A stretch of 47,855 bases of DNA from Spirochaetales bacterium (GCA_003246335.1 QKAR01000095.1:1-47855), one strand, 5' to 3'; positions 1 through 9,394 are shown, counted from the stretch's first letter. Numbers and translations: made by a program. Notes: generated from the sequence alone by a model not told the origin.

Positions 1-1
1 A

Positions 2-1513
2 GTCGCAGCCGGCGAGGAAGCGGCCGTCGAGCCCGAGGCGATGCAAGCCTTGGACGAGTCTCTCCAAAAAATCGCCGAGGTCGCCCGTTCTCAACCCGAA
101 GAAAGCGCGGAAAAAACCGTCGCCGAGTATAAAAAACTCTCGGTTTCGACCGTTGAGGAACGGAAACCCGTTTCCGCGGCCGCGGTCGAGACGTTTACCG
201 CCGCGCAAAACTTAACGCTTGAGGTTCCGAAAGAGACCGCCCCCGCGAAAGTGCCGGTATCCGTCACGGTGGAACCGGCGAACGCGATCATAACCCTGAA
301 TGGCGGCTCCCGGTTTACCGGTTCGTTCTCCGGGCTCTACGCTTCTGGAGAAACGCTCAGCCTATCCATATCGGCCGACGGTTTCGTCGCCTCCTCGGAT
401 ACGATCGTCGTTGCAAGCGGTAACCCCGTTTCAAAGACAATAGCGCTCGAGAAAGTGGCCGCGAGCGAGTCGGTCGCCCAAGTCGCGGCGCCGCCGACCC
501 CGGTGGCGACTCCCGCTCCCCCGGAACCCCCGAAGCCGAAAGCGGTTTCCTACGCCGTTTCCGCGTCTAAGATCGTTTCCCTCGCGAGTGGCGCGAGTAA
601 CGCCGCAATCGCGTGCGATTCCCGCAGCGGCTTGTACGCACTCAAGGCCGACGGGGCTGTCGCGTGGTCCGTCAAAACGGCGAATGGCTCGAACTCGGTG
701 AATCTTCCCGCCGTCGGCAATGGCGTGGTCGCCTTCTCCGGCGATAAGAGCTTAGTCGTCCTTGACGAAAAGACCGGCTCGCAGCTTTGGTCGCTCGATT
801 TGGATAAAACGAATACCGGCTTATATGGGCGCCATCCGGCCATCGGCAAGAAAAACGTTTTTATCGGAAACGATGGGGGCCTTTCGGCGTATGACCTCAG
901 GACGGGTACCGACGCCGGAACGGTCTCTTTCGCGAACGGCACCGACATGAGCCCCGCGTACGCGAACGGTATGCTCTATGTCGTATCGAAGACCGGCGTA
1001 TTTCAGATAATCAACGAGGACTCGCTTTCCGTCGTAAAGAGCGTTGATACCGGTGCCATACAGCCGGTCGCCAGCGCGCCCGCGGTGAGCGGCTCGACGG
1101 TCGTATTCGCCGATCGAAAGGGCACCGTGACCGCGGTCGACGTGGTAAAGGGCGCGGTCGTTTGGCAATCGAAACTTGATCCGGCCCGCTCCGTCGACGT
1201 TTTCGTCGATCCGGTCATCGCGAGCTCGACGGTGTTCGTCTACTCGAAAGGCAATGTCTACGCCTTGTCGCTCTCCGACGGTAAAGCGGCCGCTTATTCG
1301 CCGTGCGCGGGCGCTACCGGCTTGGTTTGCCCAGCCGGAGGCCTTCTGTGGTACGGGGCCGGAACCGAGCTCATCGGAATGTCGACGAGTGGGGCAGTTT
1401 CGAAGCGGGAAAGCGCACCCGCCTCGATTTCCGGTAAGCCGCTGAAAGTCGGCGACGCGCTTCTCGTTCCCCTCGCGAACGGACAGCTGTATTCGTATCC
1501 CGTCGGGAAGTAG
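2..1513 (+). CDS. PEGA-domain / PQQ-type beta-propeller protein, 5'-truncated
   Basis: The reading frame is open from base 2 and the first ATG (41) is not followed by a signal peptide, so the true N-terminus probably lies left of the window. Visible parts, numbered from the ATG: an acidic/charged segment (1-65), a PEGA-like beta domain (about 68-137) with the usual glycine- and serine-rich strands, a Pro/Ala linker (about 145-168), and repeated PQQ/WD-like blades (about 170-490) with motifs such as GLYALKADGAVAW and LDEKTGSQLWSLD. PEGA domains are usually extracytoplasmic and bind surface or peptidoglycan-associated partners; the propeller is probably a protein-interaction scaffold. I see no catalytic residues. 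A strong hairpin terminator follows the stop. The exact function is unknown. Confidence 0.75.
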   Translation, partial: VAAGEEAAVEPEAMQALDESLQKIAEVARSQPEESAEKTVAEYKKLSVSTVEERKPVSAAAVETFTAAQNLTLEVPKETAPAKVPVSVTVEPANAIITLNGGSRFTGSFSGLYASGETLSLSISADGFVASSDTIVVASGNPVSKTIALEKVAASESVAQVAAPPTPVATPAPPEPPKPKAVSYAVSASKIVSLASGASNAAIACDSRSGLYALKADGAVAWSVKTANGSNSVNLPAVGNGVVAFSGDKSLVVLDEKTGSQLWSLDLDKTNTGLYGRHPAIGKKNVFIGNDGGLSAYDLRTGTDAGTVSFANGTDMSPAYANGMLYVVSKTGVFQIINEDSLSVVKSVDTGAIQPVASAPAVSGSTVVFADRKGTVTAVDVVKGAVVWQSKLDPARSVDVFVDPVIASSTVFVYSKGNVYALSLSDGKAAAYSPCAGATGLVCPAGGLLWYGAGTELIGMSTSGAVSKRESAPASISGKPLKVGDALLVPLANGQLYSYPVGK

Positions 1514-1529
1514 CGGCGGTCGGAAAGGG

Positions 1530-1564
1530 CGGCGCGCGGCGTAATGCCTGCGCGCCGTTTTTTT
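1530..1564. terminator. Bidirectional rho-independent terminator between convergent genes
   Basis: An 8-bp GC-only inverted repeat (CGGCGCGC at 1530-1537, GCGCGCCG at 1550-1557) is extended by an inner GGC/GCC pair. Seven T residues follow at 1558-1564. The T-run overlaps the TAA of the convergent chemoreceptor gene, so the hairpin can end transcription of the propeller gene and sits directly after the minus-strand gene. Confidence 0.8.
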
Positions 1565-3728
1565 ATACCTTGAAGAGCCGGACGGACGCGGAAAGTTCCG
1601 CGATCGTATCCCGGTTTTTAACGCTTATCTCGTTCGTGTCCGCCACTGCTTGGTTTATCTGGGAAGTTCCCGCGGACATTTCGCTCATGTTTGCGGATAT
1701 CGCCTCGGTGATGTCCGCGAGGCTTCGAACGCTGCCTAATATATCCCGTACCTCGGAAACCATGAGCGATGAGTGCTCCCGCACGCTTGTCGAGATTCGT
1801 TCGATGTCGCGAACCGACTCGAGCACCCGAGTCCCCTCCTGCGATTGTTCCGCCATCGCGGCCCGAATGTTCTCTTCCTGCGCCTCGACTTTCGCGGTGA
1901 TCGACCGGACGGCGGTGAATTCCGTCTGAGCCCGGGCCGTTGAGTCGGACACGTCGTTGATCGATTGCCGGAATTCCTTCAGGACCGACGTAATCCGCTT
2001 GCTTTGCTGAGCCGACGTCTCGGCGAGTTTTCGAATCTCGTCGGCGACGACGGCGAAGCCCCTCCCGAATTCCCCCGCGTGTGCGGCCTCGATGGCGGCG
2101 TTCATCGCGAGAAGGTTCGTCTGGCTCGCGATGCTTTGGATGAGGTCGCTCGCCTCAAGGAGTCCATCCGACTCTTTCAGTATTTTCCCGACGTTCCCGG
2201 TTACCTGATCCAGCTCCCGCTGTCCGCCTTCCGAGGTGAGTTTCAGCTCATTTACCGACTTGCCGTTATCGTCGAGCTTGCCGGTCACCGATTTCGTGCT
2301 CGCGACGATATGCGACAGCGCCTCGGTCGATTCCGTGACCGACGTGGACTGCGAGGCGATCTCGCCGTCGAGCGACTCTAGTCGCCCGGTTATTCCCTCG
2401 AGCGTTTTGCGCGTCTTTCCGACGCTTTCGGCCTGTTGCGCCGTTTGCTGCCTAACGCCTGCGATATTCGCCGCTATTTGGTTAAGCGCGCTCGCGCTTT
2501 CCGCCATGTTCGCCGAAAGTTCGTCGCCGACGGCGGTCATATCGTCGGTTTCCTTCGCTATATCGCCGATCATCGTCCCGATTTTCGCGATGGTCGCGTT
2601 GAAGTAGGACGCGAGCAAATCGATTTCGAGGTCGCTCGATCGGTCGAGCCGAACGGTAAGGTCCCCGTCCCCGTGCGCGATGTTCGCGAGCGCGTCGACG
2701 GCCACGGTCAGCGGCTTGACGATGGATCGCGCGAGCACCCACAGCGCGGCGAGCAGAAGCATAAAGCCCGCGACGAGAACGCCGACGACGATGATCACGA
2801 CTTGGTTCGCTTTCGCGTAAAAATCCCCGAAGGGAACGATGGCCCCGAGGAACCAACTCGAGCCGCCGGGAACGGAAACGGGCACGAGGATGGTATAGGC
2901 CCGGTCTTTCAGGAATTGATCGCGCCGCGCGCTCGTGAGCGGTTCGCCTATTCGCAGGCGGGCCACGCCGTTCGCGAGCGCGGGGTCCGAAAACTCGCTC
3001 GCGACGCTTCCGATCGCGGCTGGATTTTTCGATGCGACGATTTTTCCGCCGGAGTCGGCGAGCTCGAAATAGCCCGACGCGTAAATTTTCGCCGAAGCCA
3101 CGGTCTCGTTGATCTGCGATAGTTTTATTACCACGCCGACGGCCCCGACGGGCCTTCCGTTCGCGCCCTCGACGGGAACCGCGACGCTCGTTAATTTCAC
3201 TATTTTGTTCTCGGCAACTTGGTCGTACGGCGCGCGCATGAGCGTTTTCGCCGCGTCAAGCGTCTTGCGGTAAAAGCCCGTTCCGCTTTCCGGCTCCCAA
3301 TTCGTGCCGGAAAGGAATTGCAAATCCTTCGACGGGGTAAGTCGCCACGAAATGTCGAAAATGCTGCCGGCGTCGAGCGCGTTCGGCTCAAGGCAAACCC
3401 AAAAGGAGTCGTAGCCCGGATTCGTGAGGCAAACGGATTTTAGGTGATTGGTATAAAAATCTCGCCGGCTTGTCGCGGGAATGGACCCGCTCGCGCTATA
3501 CGCGTGGGCGAGTTCCTGGGCGACGAGTAGCGGCTCGTTTAATTTCGCCGAGATCGACGTCGCCTGGCCCGTCGCCAGGGCGAGGGCGTACTCGAGCGCG
3601 TTCGTCTTTTGGGCCGAGGAAACCTGCAGGGCGACTATCGCGGTAATCGCGGCGAATACGGCAAAAAGGCAGCTGCCGATAGAAATAACCATGCGCGCGG
3701 TAAGACGCGTTTTCTTTCGTGACTTCAC
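1563..3728 (-). CDS. Methyl-accepting chemotaxis protein with dCache-like sensor
   Basis: Transmembrane chemoreceptor that would signal to CheA/CheW. GTG at 3728 is chosen because a GGAGG lies 8 nt upstream and the next residues ([11 protein letters not shown]) lead straight into the first membrane helix; the frame stays open about 96 codons further upstream, but that stretch has no receptor features. The 721-aa product shows TM1 (about 13-35), a large periplasmic dCache-like region (about 40-300), TM2 (about 304-328), HAMP (about 329-385) and a cytoplasmic signalling domain. The signalling hairpin tip (about 523-566) carries the conserved [18 protein letters not shown] and [14 protein letters not shown]. 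The ligand is not predictable; dCache domains commonly bind amino acids or other small metabolites. It is a single gene, with no chemotaxis operon alongside. Confidence 0.93.
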   Translation of the reverse strand: MKSRKKTRLTARMVISIGSCLFAVFAAITAIVALQVSSAQKTNALEYALALATGQATSISAKLNEPLLVAQELAHAYSASGSIPATSRRDFYTNHLKSVCLTNPGYDSFWVCLEPNALDAGSIFDISWRLTPSKDLQFLSGTNWEPESGTGFYRKTLDAAKTLMRAPYDQVAENKIVKLTSVAVPVEGANGRPVGAVGVVIKLSQINETVASAKIYASGYFELADSGGKIVASKNPAAIGSVASEFSDPALANGVARLRIGEPLTSARRDQFLKDRAYTILVPVSVPGGSSWFLGAIVPFGDFYAKANQVVIIVVGVLVAGFMLLLAALWVLARSIVKPLTVAVDALANIAHGDGDLTVRLDRSSDLEIDLLASYFNATIAKIGTMIGDIAKETDDMTAVGDELSANMAESASALNQIAANIAGVRQQTAQQAESVGKTRKTLEGITGRLESLDGEIASQSTSVTESTEALSHIVASTKSVTGKLDDNGKSVNELKLTSEGGQRELDQVTGNVGKILKESDGLLEASDLIQSIASQTNLLAMNAAIEAAHAGEFGRGFAVVADEIRKLAETSAQQSKRITSVLKEFRQSINDVSDSTARAQTEFTAVRSITAKVEAQEENIRAAMAEQSQEGTRVLESVRDIERISTSVREHSSLMVSEVRDILGSVRSLADITEAISANMSEMSAGTSQINQAVADTNEISVKNRDTIAELSASVRLFKV

Positions 3729-4033
3729 GAGGGACCTCCGGTGTTCCGCGTAGTTACGTGATCGTAATAACGAATCAAAGAAAACTTTTTGTCTTATTGG
3801 ACGCGGGCGAAAATACGGTACGAAAACACAGTAGACAAAATGTCGGGTGATAATCAAGACTTTTTTTATTAAAAATCGATAAACCGAGGCAGGGTCGCCC
3901 TTCCGGGCGAATCTATTTACAAGAGAATCGTAAATTGCTATATTTTTATAGATATGGGCGCGGGCGCTCTCGCGCGCGTTCTTTCCGCAAAATTCAATTT
4001 TTGACAGAAACGACACATTTTCAGGAGGATTTC
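3729..4033. other. AT-rich divergent intergenic region (chemoreceptor / pgk)
   Basis: These 305 bp carry no convincing gene. They hold the pgk promoter (listed separately), an 80-nt pgk leader with a GC-rich potential hairpin around 3956-3978, and upstream sequence for the minus-strand chemoreceptor. For the receptor I see only a weak sigma70-like match (TTGTCT, 17 bp, TATTTT on the minus strand) and no clear sigma28 or sigma54 box. Confidence 0.5.
3916..3944 (+). promoter_or_regulatory. Sigma70-type promoter of pgk
   Basis: TTTACA at 3916-3921, a 17-bp spacer, then TATATT at 3939-3944. Predicted transcription start is near 3951, giving a leader of about 80 nt before the pgk ATG at 4034. Confidence 0.65.
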
Positions 4034-5293
4034 ATGATCAAGACAGTGAAAGACGTTGATCTCAAAGGTAAGCGCATCGTGATGCGCGTCGATTTTAACG
4101 TGCCGATGAAAGACGGCGTCGTGCAGGACGATACGCGTATCATGGCGGCCTTGCCCACCATCAAATACATTTTGGATCAGGGTCCCGCCTCTCTCGTTCT
4201 GATGAGCCACCTGGGCGACCCCGCGAAAGACGCGAAAAAAGCGAAAGAAAAAGCCGAAAAAGACGGCAAATCGTTCGACGAGGCGAAATACATCGCCGGC
4301 AAGCACCGCATGGCTCCCGTCGCGAAATACCTCGAGAATAAGCTCGGCAAAACCGTCGCGTTCGCCGACTCCTGCTTTGGCCAGAAGGCGAAAATCGACG
4401 CGCTCGCCGCCGGTTCGGTGCTCATGCTCGAAAACACCCGCTTCCACAAGGAAGAGACCGCGAAGACCGAGGCCGAGCAGGAGCCCCTGGCCAAGGAACT
4501 CGCCACCTACGGCGATATTTTCGTGAACGACGCGTTCGGCACCGCCCATCGCGCCCATGCCTCGACCGCGACGATCTCCAAGTTCGTCAAGACGAGCGTC
4601 GGCGGCTTCCTCATGGAAAAAGAGGTGAAATACCTCGAGCCGATGGTGACCAATCCCCCGAAACCGATGGTCGCGATCATCGGCGGGGCGAAAGTTTCCT
4701 CCAAAATCGCCGTTCTCGAGAGCCTCCTCAAAAACGCGTCCGCCCTCATCATCGGCGGCGGCATGGCCTATACCTTCCTCAAGGCGCAGGGCCATACGAT
4801 CGGTAAGTCCCTCGTCGAGGACGACTTCATCGACACCGCGAAGAGCCTTCTTTCCGCGGCCGCCGCGAAGAACGTGAAAATCATCCTCCCCGTCGACCAT
4901 GTCGGCGCCGATTCCTTCTCGCCCGACGCGAAAGCGGTCGCCATCGACGGAGCCAACGTTCCCGACGGCATCATGGGCATGGACGTTGGCCCCAAGACCG
5001 TCGCCATTTACAAAGACGTGATCCTTTCCTCGAAATCCATCGTATGGAACGGACCGGTCGGCGTATTCGAGTTCGACGCGTTCGCGAAGGGAACCGAGCA
5101 GGTTGCCCGCCTCGTCGCCGAAGCCACGTCTAAGGGCGCCACGAGCGTCGTCGGCGGCGGCGATTCCGTCGCGGCCGTCAACAAGTTCAATCTCTCCGAC
5201 AAAATGAGCCACGTATCCACCGGCGGCGGCGCGTCCCTCGAATTCCTCGAAGGCAAAACGCTCCCGGGCATTGCGGTCCTCGAGACTAAATAA
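4034..5293 (+). CDS. pgk: Phosphoglycerate kinase
   Basis: Catalyses 1,3-bisphosphoglycerate + ADP to 3-phosphoglycerate + ATP in glycolysis; cytoplasmic. ATG 4034 follows AGGAGG (4023-4028) at ideal spacing; the frame extends further upstream but without family sequence. The 419-aa product carries MRVDFNVP (about 18-25), [23 protein letters not shown] (about 217), [10 protein letters not shown] and GGGDSVAAV (about 373), and ends [14 protein letters not shown]. It is longer than the common ~390-400 aa. The usual SHLGRP motif reads SHLGDP (51-56) and is followed by a Lys/Glu-rich insertion of about 25 residues before KHRMAPV. This is probably a lineage form of an active enzyme, but the motif Arg is absent from its normal place. 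It is monocistronic, with its own promoter and terminator. Confidence 0.97.
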   Translation: MIKTVKDVDLKGKRIVMRVDFNVPMKDGVVQDDTRIMAALPTIKYILDQGPASLVLMSHLGDPAKDAKKAKEKAEKDGKSFDEAKYIAGKHRMAPVAKYLENKLGKTVAFADSCFGQKAKIDALAAGSVLMLENTRFHKEETAKTEAEQEPLAKELATYGDIFVNDAFGTAHRAHASTATISKFVKTSVGGFLMEKEVKYLEPMVTNPPKPMVAIIGGAKVSSKIAVLESLLKNASALIIGGGMAYTFLKAQGHTIGKSLVEDDFIDTAKSLLSAAAAKNVKIILPVDHVGADSFSPDAKAVAIDGANVPDGIMGMDVGPKTVAIYKDVILSSKSIVWNGPVGVFEFDAFAKGTEQVARLVAEATSKGATSVVGGGDSVAAVNKFNLSDKMSHVSTGGGASLEFLEGKTLPGIAVLETK

Positions 5294-5385
5294 CGATAGT
5301 TTCGAAACTACCGGGGTAGGGGGGAAGTCTCCCCCCTCGGCCGCACACGGTTGCGGCCGCCCCCCCTCCTCGCGAGGCACACGCG

Positions 5386-5431
5386 AAAAAAAAACCGCGC
5401 AGGGGAACATTCCCCTCGCGCGGTTTTTTTT
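5386..5431. terminator. Bidirectional terminator between pgk and trpB2
   Basis: CCGCGC at 5395-5400 plus AGGGGA at 5401-5406 pairs with TCCCCT at 5411-5416 and GCGCGG at 5418-5423, with one bulged C. The stem is flanked by nine A residues on the left and eight T residues on the right, so it is a terminator in both directions for the convergent genes. Confidence 0.9.
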
Positions 5432-5443
5432 ATGCGCGCCGCG

Positions 5444-6832
5444 TTACGGTTTCGGAAAACCCTCGGCGCAGGCGAGCGACGCCGCGATTTGCCCGTCCGT
5501 CGGCGCGAAATCGCTTAAGGCGCCGGACATATACTTGTCGTAGCCGACGAGGTCGAGGAGCCCGTGGCCCGAAAGGCCGAACACGATCACCTTTTCCTTG
5601 CCTTCTTCCTTCGCCTTCACGGCTTCCCGCATCGCCATCGCGAGCGCGTGGCTCGACTCGGGCGCGGGAACGATTCCCTCGGAACGCGCGAACTTCAGCG
5701 CGGCGTCGAAGCATTCGGTTTGTCCTATGGAGCGCGCCTCGATGAGTCCGTCCTGCACGGCTTTCGAAACGAGCGGCGACATGCCGTGATAGCGCAACCC
5801 CCCGGCGTGGATCGTGTCCGGGATGAACTCGTGCCCAAGCGTGTACATGGGAAGGAGCGGCGTCATGCCGGACATATCGCCTAAATCGTACGCGAACGTT
5901 CCGCGCGTCAGGCTCGGGCACGAGGCGGGTTCCACCGCAACGATATCGATATTCGCTCCCTCGATCTTATCCTTGCAGAAGGGGAAGGCGAGCCCGGCGA
6001 GGTTCGAGCCGCCGCCCGCGCACGCGATGACCACGTCGGCTTTTTTCTCCCCGGCGAGCGCGAGCTGTTTTTTCGTCTCCTGCCCGATGATCGTTTGGTG
6101 CAGCATGACGTGGTTGAGCACTGACCCAAGCGCGTATTTCGTCGAGCCGGTTTTGTCGCTTACCGCTTCCTCGACGGCTTCGCTGATCGCGATCGCGAGG
6201 CTTCCCGGGCAATTCGGGTCCTTCGCGAGCACCGACCGTCCGGCGTTCGTCTGATCCGTCGGGCTCGCGACGCAAGTTCCGCCCCAAGTTTGCATGAGCA
6301 TTTTACGGAACGGCTTTTGCTCGAAACTCACCTTCACCATATAGACTTTGCACGAAAGCCCCATAACCGTGCACGCGTACGACAGCGCGCTTCCCCATTG
6401 GCCCGCGCCGGTTTCCGTGGTGATATGCTTCGTTCCGGCGATTTTGTTGTAATACGCCTGCGCGACCGCGGTATTGAGCTTATGGCTTCCGGCGGGGGAT
6501 ACGGACTCGTTTTTATAATAAATTCTCGCCGGCGTGCCCAAAAGCCGCTCCAGGGCGACCGCGCGCACGAGCGGGGACGGTCGCCATTTGAACAGTATTT
6601 CGCGCACTTCGTCCGGAATATCGATCCATCTTTTCGAGGACATTTCCTGCTCGATTAAGTTCATCGGGAAAATGGCGCTCATCATTTCGGGGGAAATGGG
6701 CTTGCCGTCGGGCCCGAGCGGCGGAAGCATCGGGGTTTTAAAATCCGCGGCGATGTTGTACCATTGTTTCGGCATTTCCGATTCAGGAAGAATGATTTTC
6801 ACGGGGCTTGCGTTTTTGTTTGATACGGCCAT
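5444..6832 (-). CDS. trpB: Tryptophan synthase beta chain, TrpB2 type
   Basis: PLP enzyme joining indole and L-serine to give L-tryptophan. ATG 6832 follows GGAG on the minus strand; 20 further upstream codons look like promoter sequence. The 462-aa product belongs to the long TrpB2 (TrpEb_2) branch: it has an extended N-terminus ([10 protein letters not shown]), the PLP lysine in AGSHKLNTA (about residue 120), TGAGQWG where TrpB1 has TGAGQHG, a phosphate-binding CAGGGSN and C-terminal [10 protein letters not shown]. No trpA or other trp gene is adjacent, which fits the known stand-alone habit of TrpB2, often proposed to salvage indole or work without TrpA. Two palindromes lie just upstream and may regulate it. 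Confidence 0.93.
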   Translation of the reverse strand: MAVSNKNASPVKIILPESEMPKQWYNIAADFKTPMLPPLGPDGKPISPEMMSAIFPMNLIEQEMSSKRWIDIPDEVREILFKWRPSPLVRAVALERLLGTPARIYYKNESVSPAGSHKLNTAVAQAYYNKIAGTKHITTETGAGQWGSALSYACTVMGLSCKVYMVKVSFEQKPFRKMLMQTWGGTCVASPTDQTNAGRSVLAKDPNCPGSLAIAISEAVEEAVSDKTGSTKYALGSVLNHVMLHQTIIGQETKKQLALAGEKKADVVIACAGGGSNLAGLAFPFCKDKIEGANIDIVAVEPASCPSLTRGTFAYDLGDMSGMTPLLPMYTLGHEFIPDTIHAGGLRYHGMSPLVSKAVQDGLIEARSIGQTECFDAALKFARSEGIVPAPESSHALAMAMREAVKAKEEGKEKVIVFGLSGHGLLDLVGYDKYMSGALSDFAPTDGQIAASLACAEGFPKP

Positions 6833-6844
6833 GATTACTCCTTT

Positions 6845-6864
6845 TGTATCTATGTATAGATACA
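6845..6864. promoter_or_regulatory. Palindromic operator-like site 1
   Basis: Perfect 9-bp arms TGTATCTAT (6845-6853) and ATAGATACA (6856-6864) around a GT centre. It lies 13-32 nt before the trpB2 start codon. It overlaps the -35 (TTGTAT, 6844-6849) and spacer of a possible plus-strand promoter with TATAAC at 6868-6873, reading toward the radical SAM gene. The core TATCTAT-N2-ATAGATA matches site 2. Confidence 0.6.
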
Positions 6865-6882
6865 TGGTATAACTGACTTGTG

Positions 6883-6898
6883 TTTCTATCAATAGAAA
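6883..6898. promoter_or_regulatory. Palindromic operator-like site 2
   Basis: Perfect 7-bp arms TTTCTAT (6883-6889) and ATAGAAA (6892-6898) with a CA centre. Aligned to site 1 the consensus is TWTCTATSWATAGAWA; centres are 36 bp apart. It overlaps a possible minus-strand -35 (TTGATA, read from 6892 to 6887) for trpB2, whose -10 may be TACCAT at 6869-6864. Regulator unknown. Confidence 0.55.
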
Positions 6899-6936
6899 AG
6901 TATTCTTTTTTTTAGAGAAAGGTGTTGAAATACAGT

Positions 6937-8052
6937 ATGAAAGAAGCAGACGAATACTTGCGCCGAATGGATAGGGGCGTGACCCGCCTCGCGCGCAACG
7001 CCTTGAAACTCGCTTGGCGATATCCCTTTTGCCTCTCGGCGTTTTTTCGCATCGCGCGGAACCAGCGACGAGCCTCGCGGATTCGCGCCTCGTTCCGCCA
7101 GCGCGGTCTCTCGGCTCCCGCTTTTTTAATCGTGAGCCTTACGCGCCGGTGCAATCTCAACTGCGCCGGGTGTTATTCTCGCGCGGCCGAGCGTTTCGAG
7201 TCTATCGGGGGGCGTACGGAAGAACTCAATGACGACCGACTGGCCCTCGTCATCGCCGATGGCGCGAAGCTCGGCGTATCGTTCGCGTTGCTCGCGGGGG
7301 GCGAGCCTTTCGTGCGTTCCGAGCTCCTTTTTCGGCTTGCGCGCGAAAATCCCTCGATCGCGTTTCCCGTGTTTACGAACGGTACGCTCATCACGGACGC
7401 GGCGGCGCGGGAAATCGCGCTGACTCGCAACCTCATGCCGGTCATCAGCGTCGAGGGGCGTTTGGCGGAGACTGATACCAGACGCGGCGACGGGGTATAC
7501 GCCACGGCGCTCGAAGCGATGGCGCGCCTCCGGCGCCAGCGCGTCTTTTTCGGCGTTTCGGTGACCGTCATGCGCTCGAATTTCGCCGAACTCATCGACC
7601 GGGATTTCGTCGATTCCCTCGTTCGCGGCGGCGCGGGCGTTCTTTTTTATAATGAATATACGCCCATCGCCGACGGAACCGAGTCGTTTTGCATTGACGC
7701 AAAGCAGCGCGCGACGCTTTTGCGAACGCTCGCGGATTTTCGCCGCCGGTTTCCGGCGATTTTTCTCGCCTTCCCCGGCGACGAGGATCGGTTCGGCGGC
7801 TGCCTTTCGTCGGGTAGGGGGTTCGTCCATATCGCGCCGGACGGAAGTCTTGAGGCGTGTCCCTTCGCGCCTTTCGGAGACGCGAACGTTCGTGACGCTT
7901 CTCTCGGCGATGCGCTCCAATCGCCCCTGCTTGCGGCGATTCGCGCCCATCACGCGGAATTAGCGGAAACTTCCGGCGGCTGCGCGCTGTGGAATCGCCG
8001 GGATTGGGCCGAATCTCTTCCGCGAGCGGACGCGGTTGCGCGAACCGATTGA
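6937..8052 (+). CDS. Radical SAM protein of the anaerobe CNLHCAGC-type family
   Basis: The [4Fe-4S]/SAM motif CNLNCAGCY gives CxxxCxxC, followed by a glycine-rich LLAGGEPFV typical of MoaA/SPASM-like radical SAM enzymes. The C-terminal part contains [20 protein letters not shown] and GGCALW, so about three extra Cys could bind an auxiliary cluster, but a full SPASM set is not visible. It resembles a common but functionally unassigned family in anaerobes whose N-terminus (here about 60 residues, Arg-rich) precedes the cluster motif. ATG 6937 gives 371 aa; GTG 6922 (376 aa) is also possible because the nearest ribosome-site-like AAAGGTG is at 6918-6924. It is divergent from trpB2 across two palindromes. 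The substrate is unknown. Confidence 0.85.
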   Translation: MKEADEYLRRMDRGVTRLARNALKLAWRYPFCLSAFFRIARNQRRASRIRASFRQRGLSAPAFLIVSLTRRCNLNCAGCYSRAAERFESIGGRTEELNDDRLALVIADGAKLGVSFALLAGGEPFVRSELLFRLARENPSIAFPVFTNGTLITDAAAREIALTRNLMPVISVEGRLAETDTRRGDGVYATALEAMARLRRQRVFFGVSVTVMRSNFAELIDRDFVDSLVRGGAGVLFYNEYTPIADGTESFCIDAKQRATLLRTLADFRRRFPAIFLAFPGDEDRFGGCLSSGRGFVHIAPDGSLEACPFAPFGDANVRDASLGDALQSPLLAAIRAHHAELAETSGGCALWNRRDWAESLPRADAVARTD

Positions 8053-8077
8053 ACCATTTCGGTAATTTTGGTACGAT
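8049..8077 (+). promoter_or_regulatory. Probable promoter of tpiA
   Basis: TTGAAC at 8049-8054, 17-bp spacer, TACGAT at 8072-8077. The -35 overlaps the stop codon of the radical SAM gene. Predicted leader is about 24 nt. Confidence 0.45.
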
Positions 8078-8107
8078 TTATAAAACCCGTATCGCAAGGA
8101 GTTATAT

Positions 8108-8857
8108 ATGCGCAAATATTTTATCGCCGGAAACTGGAAAATGCATAAGACCGCCTCAGAGGCCGTCGCCCTCGCCACCGAGCTCGTTAAAGAGCTTAAA
8201 GGCGGACCCAACAAGTACATGATCGCCCCTTCGTTCACCGCGCTCGACGCCGTTTCGAAGGTCGTGAAGGGAACCAACATCCTCCTCGGCGCGCAGAACA
8301 TGAGCACCGACGAGCAGGGCGCGCACACCGGCGAGGTGTCCGTTCTTCAGCTCAAGGACCTTGGCGTCCAGGTCGTCATTCTCGGCCATTCCGAGCGCCG
8401 CCACATTTATAAAGAAGACGACGCGATGATTAACAAAAAAGTGAAGCTCGCGCTTTCCCACGGCCTCGAGGTCGTGCTGTGCGTCGGAGAGCTCCTTGAG
8501 GAACGCGAATCCGGTAAGGCCGAAAAAGTGTGCGAAGAGCAGACTCGAAAGGGTCTCGCGGGCGTTTCCGCCGCAGACTTGAAGAAAGTCACCATCGCCT
8601 ATGAGCCCGTTTGGGCGATCGGCACCGGCAAGACCGCGACTCCCGAGGACGCGGACGCCATTCACGCGTTTATTCGCAAGGTCATCGCCGATATGTACGG
8701 TAAGGCCGCCGCTGACGAGATGATTATCCAGTATGGCGGATCCATGAAAGCCGAAAACGCCGCCGCATTGCTCGCCAAGGAAAATATCGACGGCGGTCTC
8801 ATAGGCGGCGCTGCGCTCAAAGCGGATACCTTCAAACCGATAGCCCTTTGTAAATAA
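8108..8857 (+). CDS. tpiA: Triose-phosphate isomerase
   Basis: Interconverts dihydroxyacetone phosphate and glyceraldehyde 3-phosphate; cytoplasmic TIM barrel dimer. AAGGAG (8096-8101) sits 6 nt before ATG 8108. The 249-aa length is normal. Key motifs are all present: GNWKMHKT with the catalytic Lys, ILGHSERR with the electrophilic His, YEPVWAIGTGKTATPE with the catalytic Glu and loop 6, and the phosphate-binding YGGSMKAENA. It is followed by a strong terminator, so it is transcribed alone or from the radical SAM promoter. Confidence 0.98.
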   Translation: MRKYFIAGNWKMHKTASEAVALATELVKELKGGPNKYMIAPSFTALDAVSKVVKGTNILLGAQNMSTDEQGAHTGEVSVLQLKDLGVQVVILGHSERRHIYKEDDAMINKKVKLALSHGLEVVLCVGELLEERESGKAEKVCEEQTRKGLAGVSAADLKKVTIAYEPVWAIGTGKTATPEDADAIHAFIRKVIADMYGKAAADEMIIQYGGSMKAENAAALLAKENIDGGLIGGAALKADTFKPIALCK

Positions 8858-8879
8858 CGGTCTTCTGATATAGTCCGAC

Positions 8880-8917
8880 AATCGCCGTGGGACGCAACGT
8901 CGCGCGGCGATTTTTTT
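8880..8917 (+). terminator. Rho-independent terminator after tpiA
   Basis: AATCGCCG (8880-8887) pairs with CGGCGATT (8905-8912). An inner GACG/CGTC stem (8891-8894, 8898-8901) closes a CAA loop. T residues run through 8917. Confidence 0.85.
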
Positions 8918-8921
8918 CCCC

Positions 8922-8950
8922 TTGCAAAAGGGGAATCGTTCCTATATAAT
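8922..8950 (+). promoter_or_regulatory. Near-consensus sigma70 promoter of secG
   Basis: TTGCAA at 8922-8927, exactly 17 bp, then a perfect TATAAT at 8945-8950. It begins 4 nt after the tpiA terminator and gives a leader of about 20 nt. Confidence 0.85.
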
Positions 8951-8977
8951 GGCTTTTGATATTATTTGGAGTCATGA

Positions 8978-9382
8978 ATGGAAATAATTGGTATCGTATT
9001 GCTGGTCGTTTTTGTTATCGTGTGTTTGCTCATCGTCGGTCTTGTGCTGATTCAGGACGAGGACGGAGACAGCTTGGGCGGCCTTTTCGCCGGCGGGTCT
9101 AATTCCGCGTTCGGCTCTCGTTCGGCTAGCGTCCTTACGAAAACTACCTACGTAGTCGTGGGACTGTTTTTCGTCACTGCCTTTTTCCTCGCTTTCATGA
9201 ATAGAACGCCCGGGGATTCCGGACTTCAGAATGCCGCGCGCATAGAGCAAAGCTCCTCATCCGATGGCGAGTGGTGGAATACCGATAAGTCAGCCTCCCA
9301 GAGCGAACCCGCCGCGGATACCGCCCCGACTGACGCCGTCCCGTCCGACGCCGCTCAGCCTGAGCCGACGGCCGCCGAGTAG
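8978..9382 (+). CDS. secG: Preprotein translocase subunit SecG
   Basis: Small integral-membrane partner of SecYE that aids protein export. ATG 8978 follows GGAG (8968-8971). The 134-aa product has TM1 (about 3-25), the conserved cytoplasmic loop LVLIQDEDGDSLGGLFAGGS with the SecG-type Gly/Ser-rich stretch, and TM2 (about 52-72). An unusually long Ser/Glu/Pro/Ala-rich hydrophilic tail (about 75-134) follows; typical SecG is 70-110 aa. It has its own near-consensus promoter, and the EIIA gene follows after 12 nt, so they are probably cotranscribed. Confidence 0.93.
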   Translation: MEIIGIVLLVVFVIVCLLIVGLVLIQDEDGDSLGGLFAGGSNSAFGSRSASVLTKTTYVVVGLFFVTAFFLAFMNRTPGDSGLQNAARIEQSSSSDGEWWNTDKSASQSEPAADTAPTDAVPSDAAQPEPTAAE

Positions 9383-9394
9383 AGAAGGGAACCT

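Noticed and set aside
3938-3951. CTATA/TATAG inverted repeat at the pgk -10 as a third copy of the trpB2 operator
   Set aside because: Arms are separated by 4 bp instead of the core CTAT-N2-ATAG spacing; it is probably just an AT-rich promoter.
3729-4016. Longer chemoreceptor start (96 extra codons)
   Set aside because: No ribosome site or receptor feature; GTG 3728 with GGAGG and immediate TM1 is better.
3938-5410. 490-codon open frame antisense to pgk
   Set aside because: High-G+C shadow frame; low-complexity Gly/Arg/Asp/Glu product, no family motifs, while pgk on the plus strand is complete.
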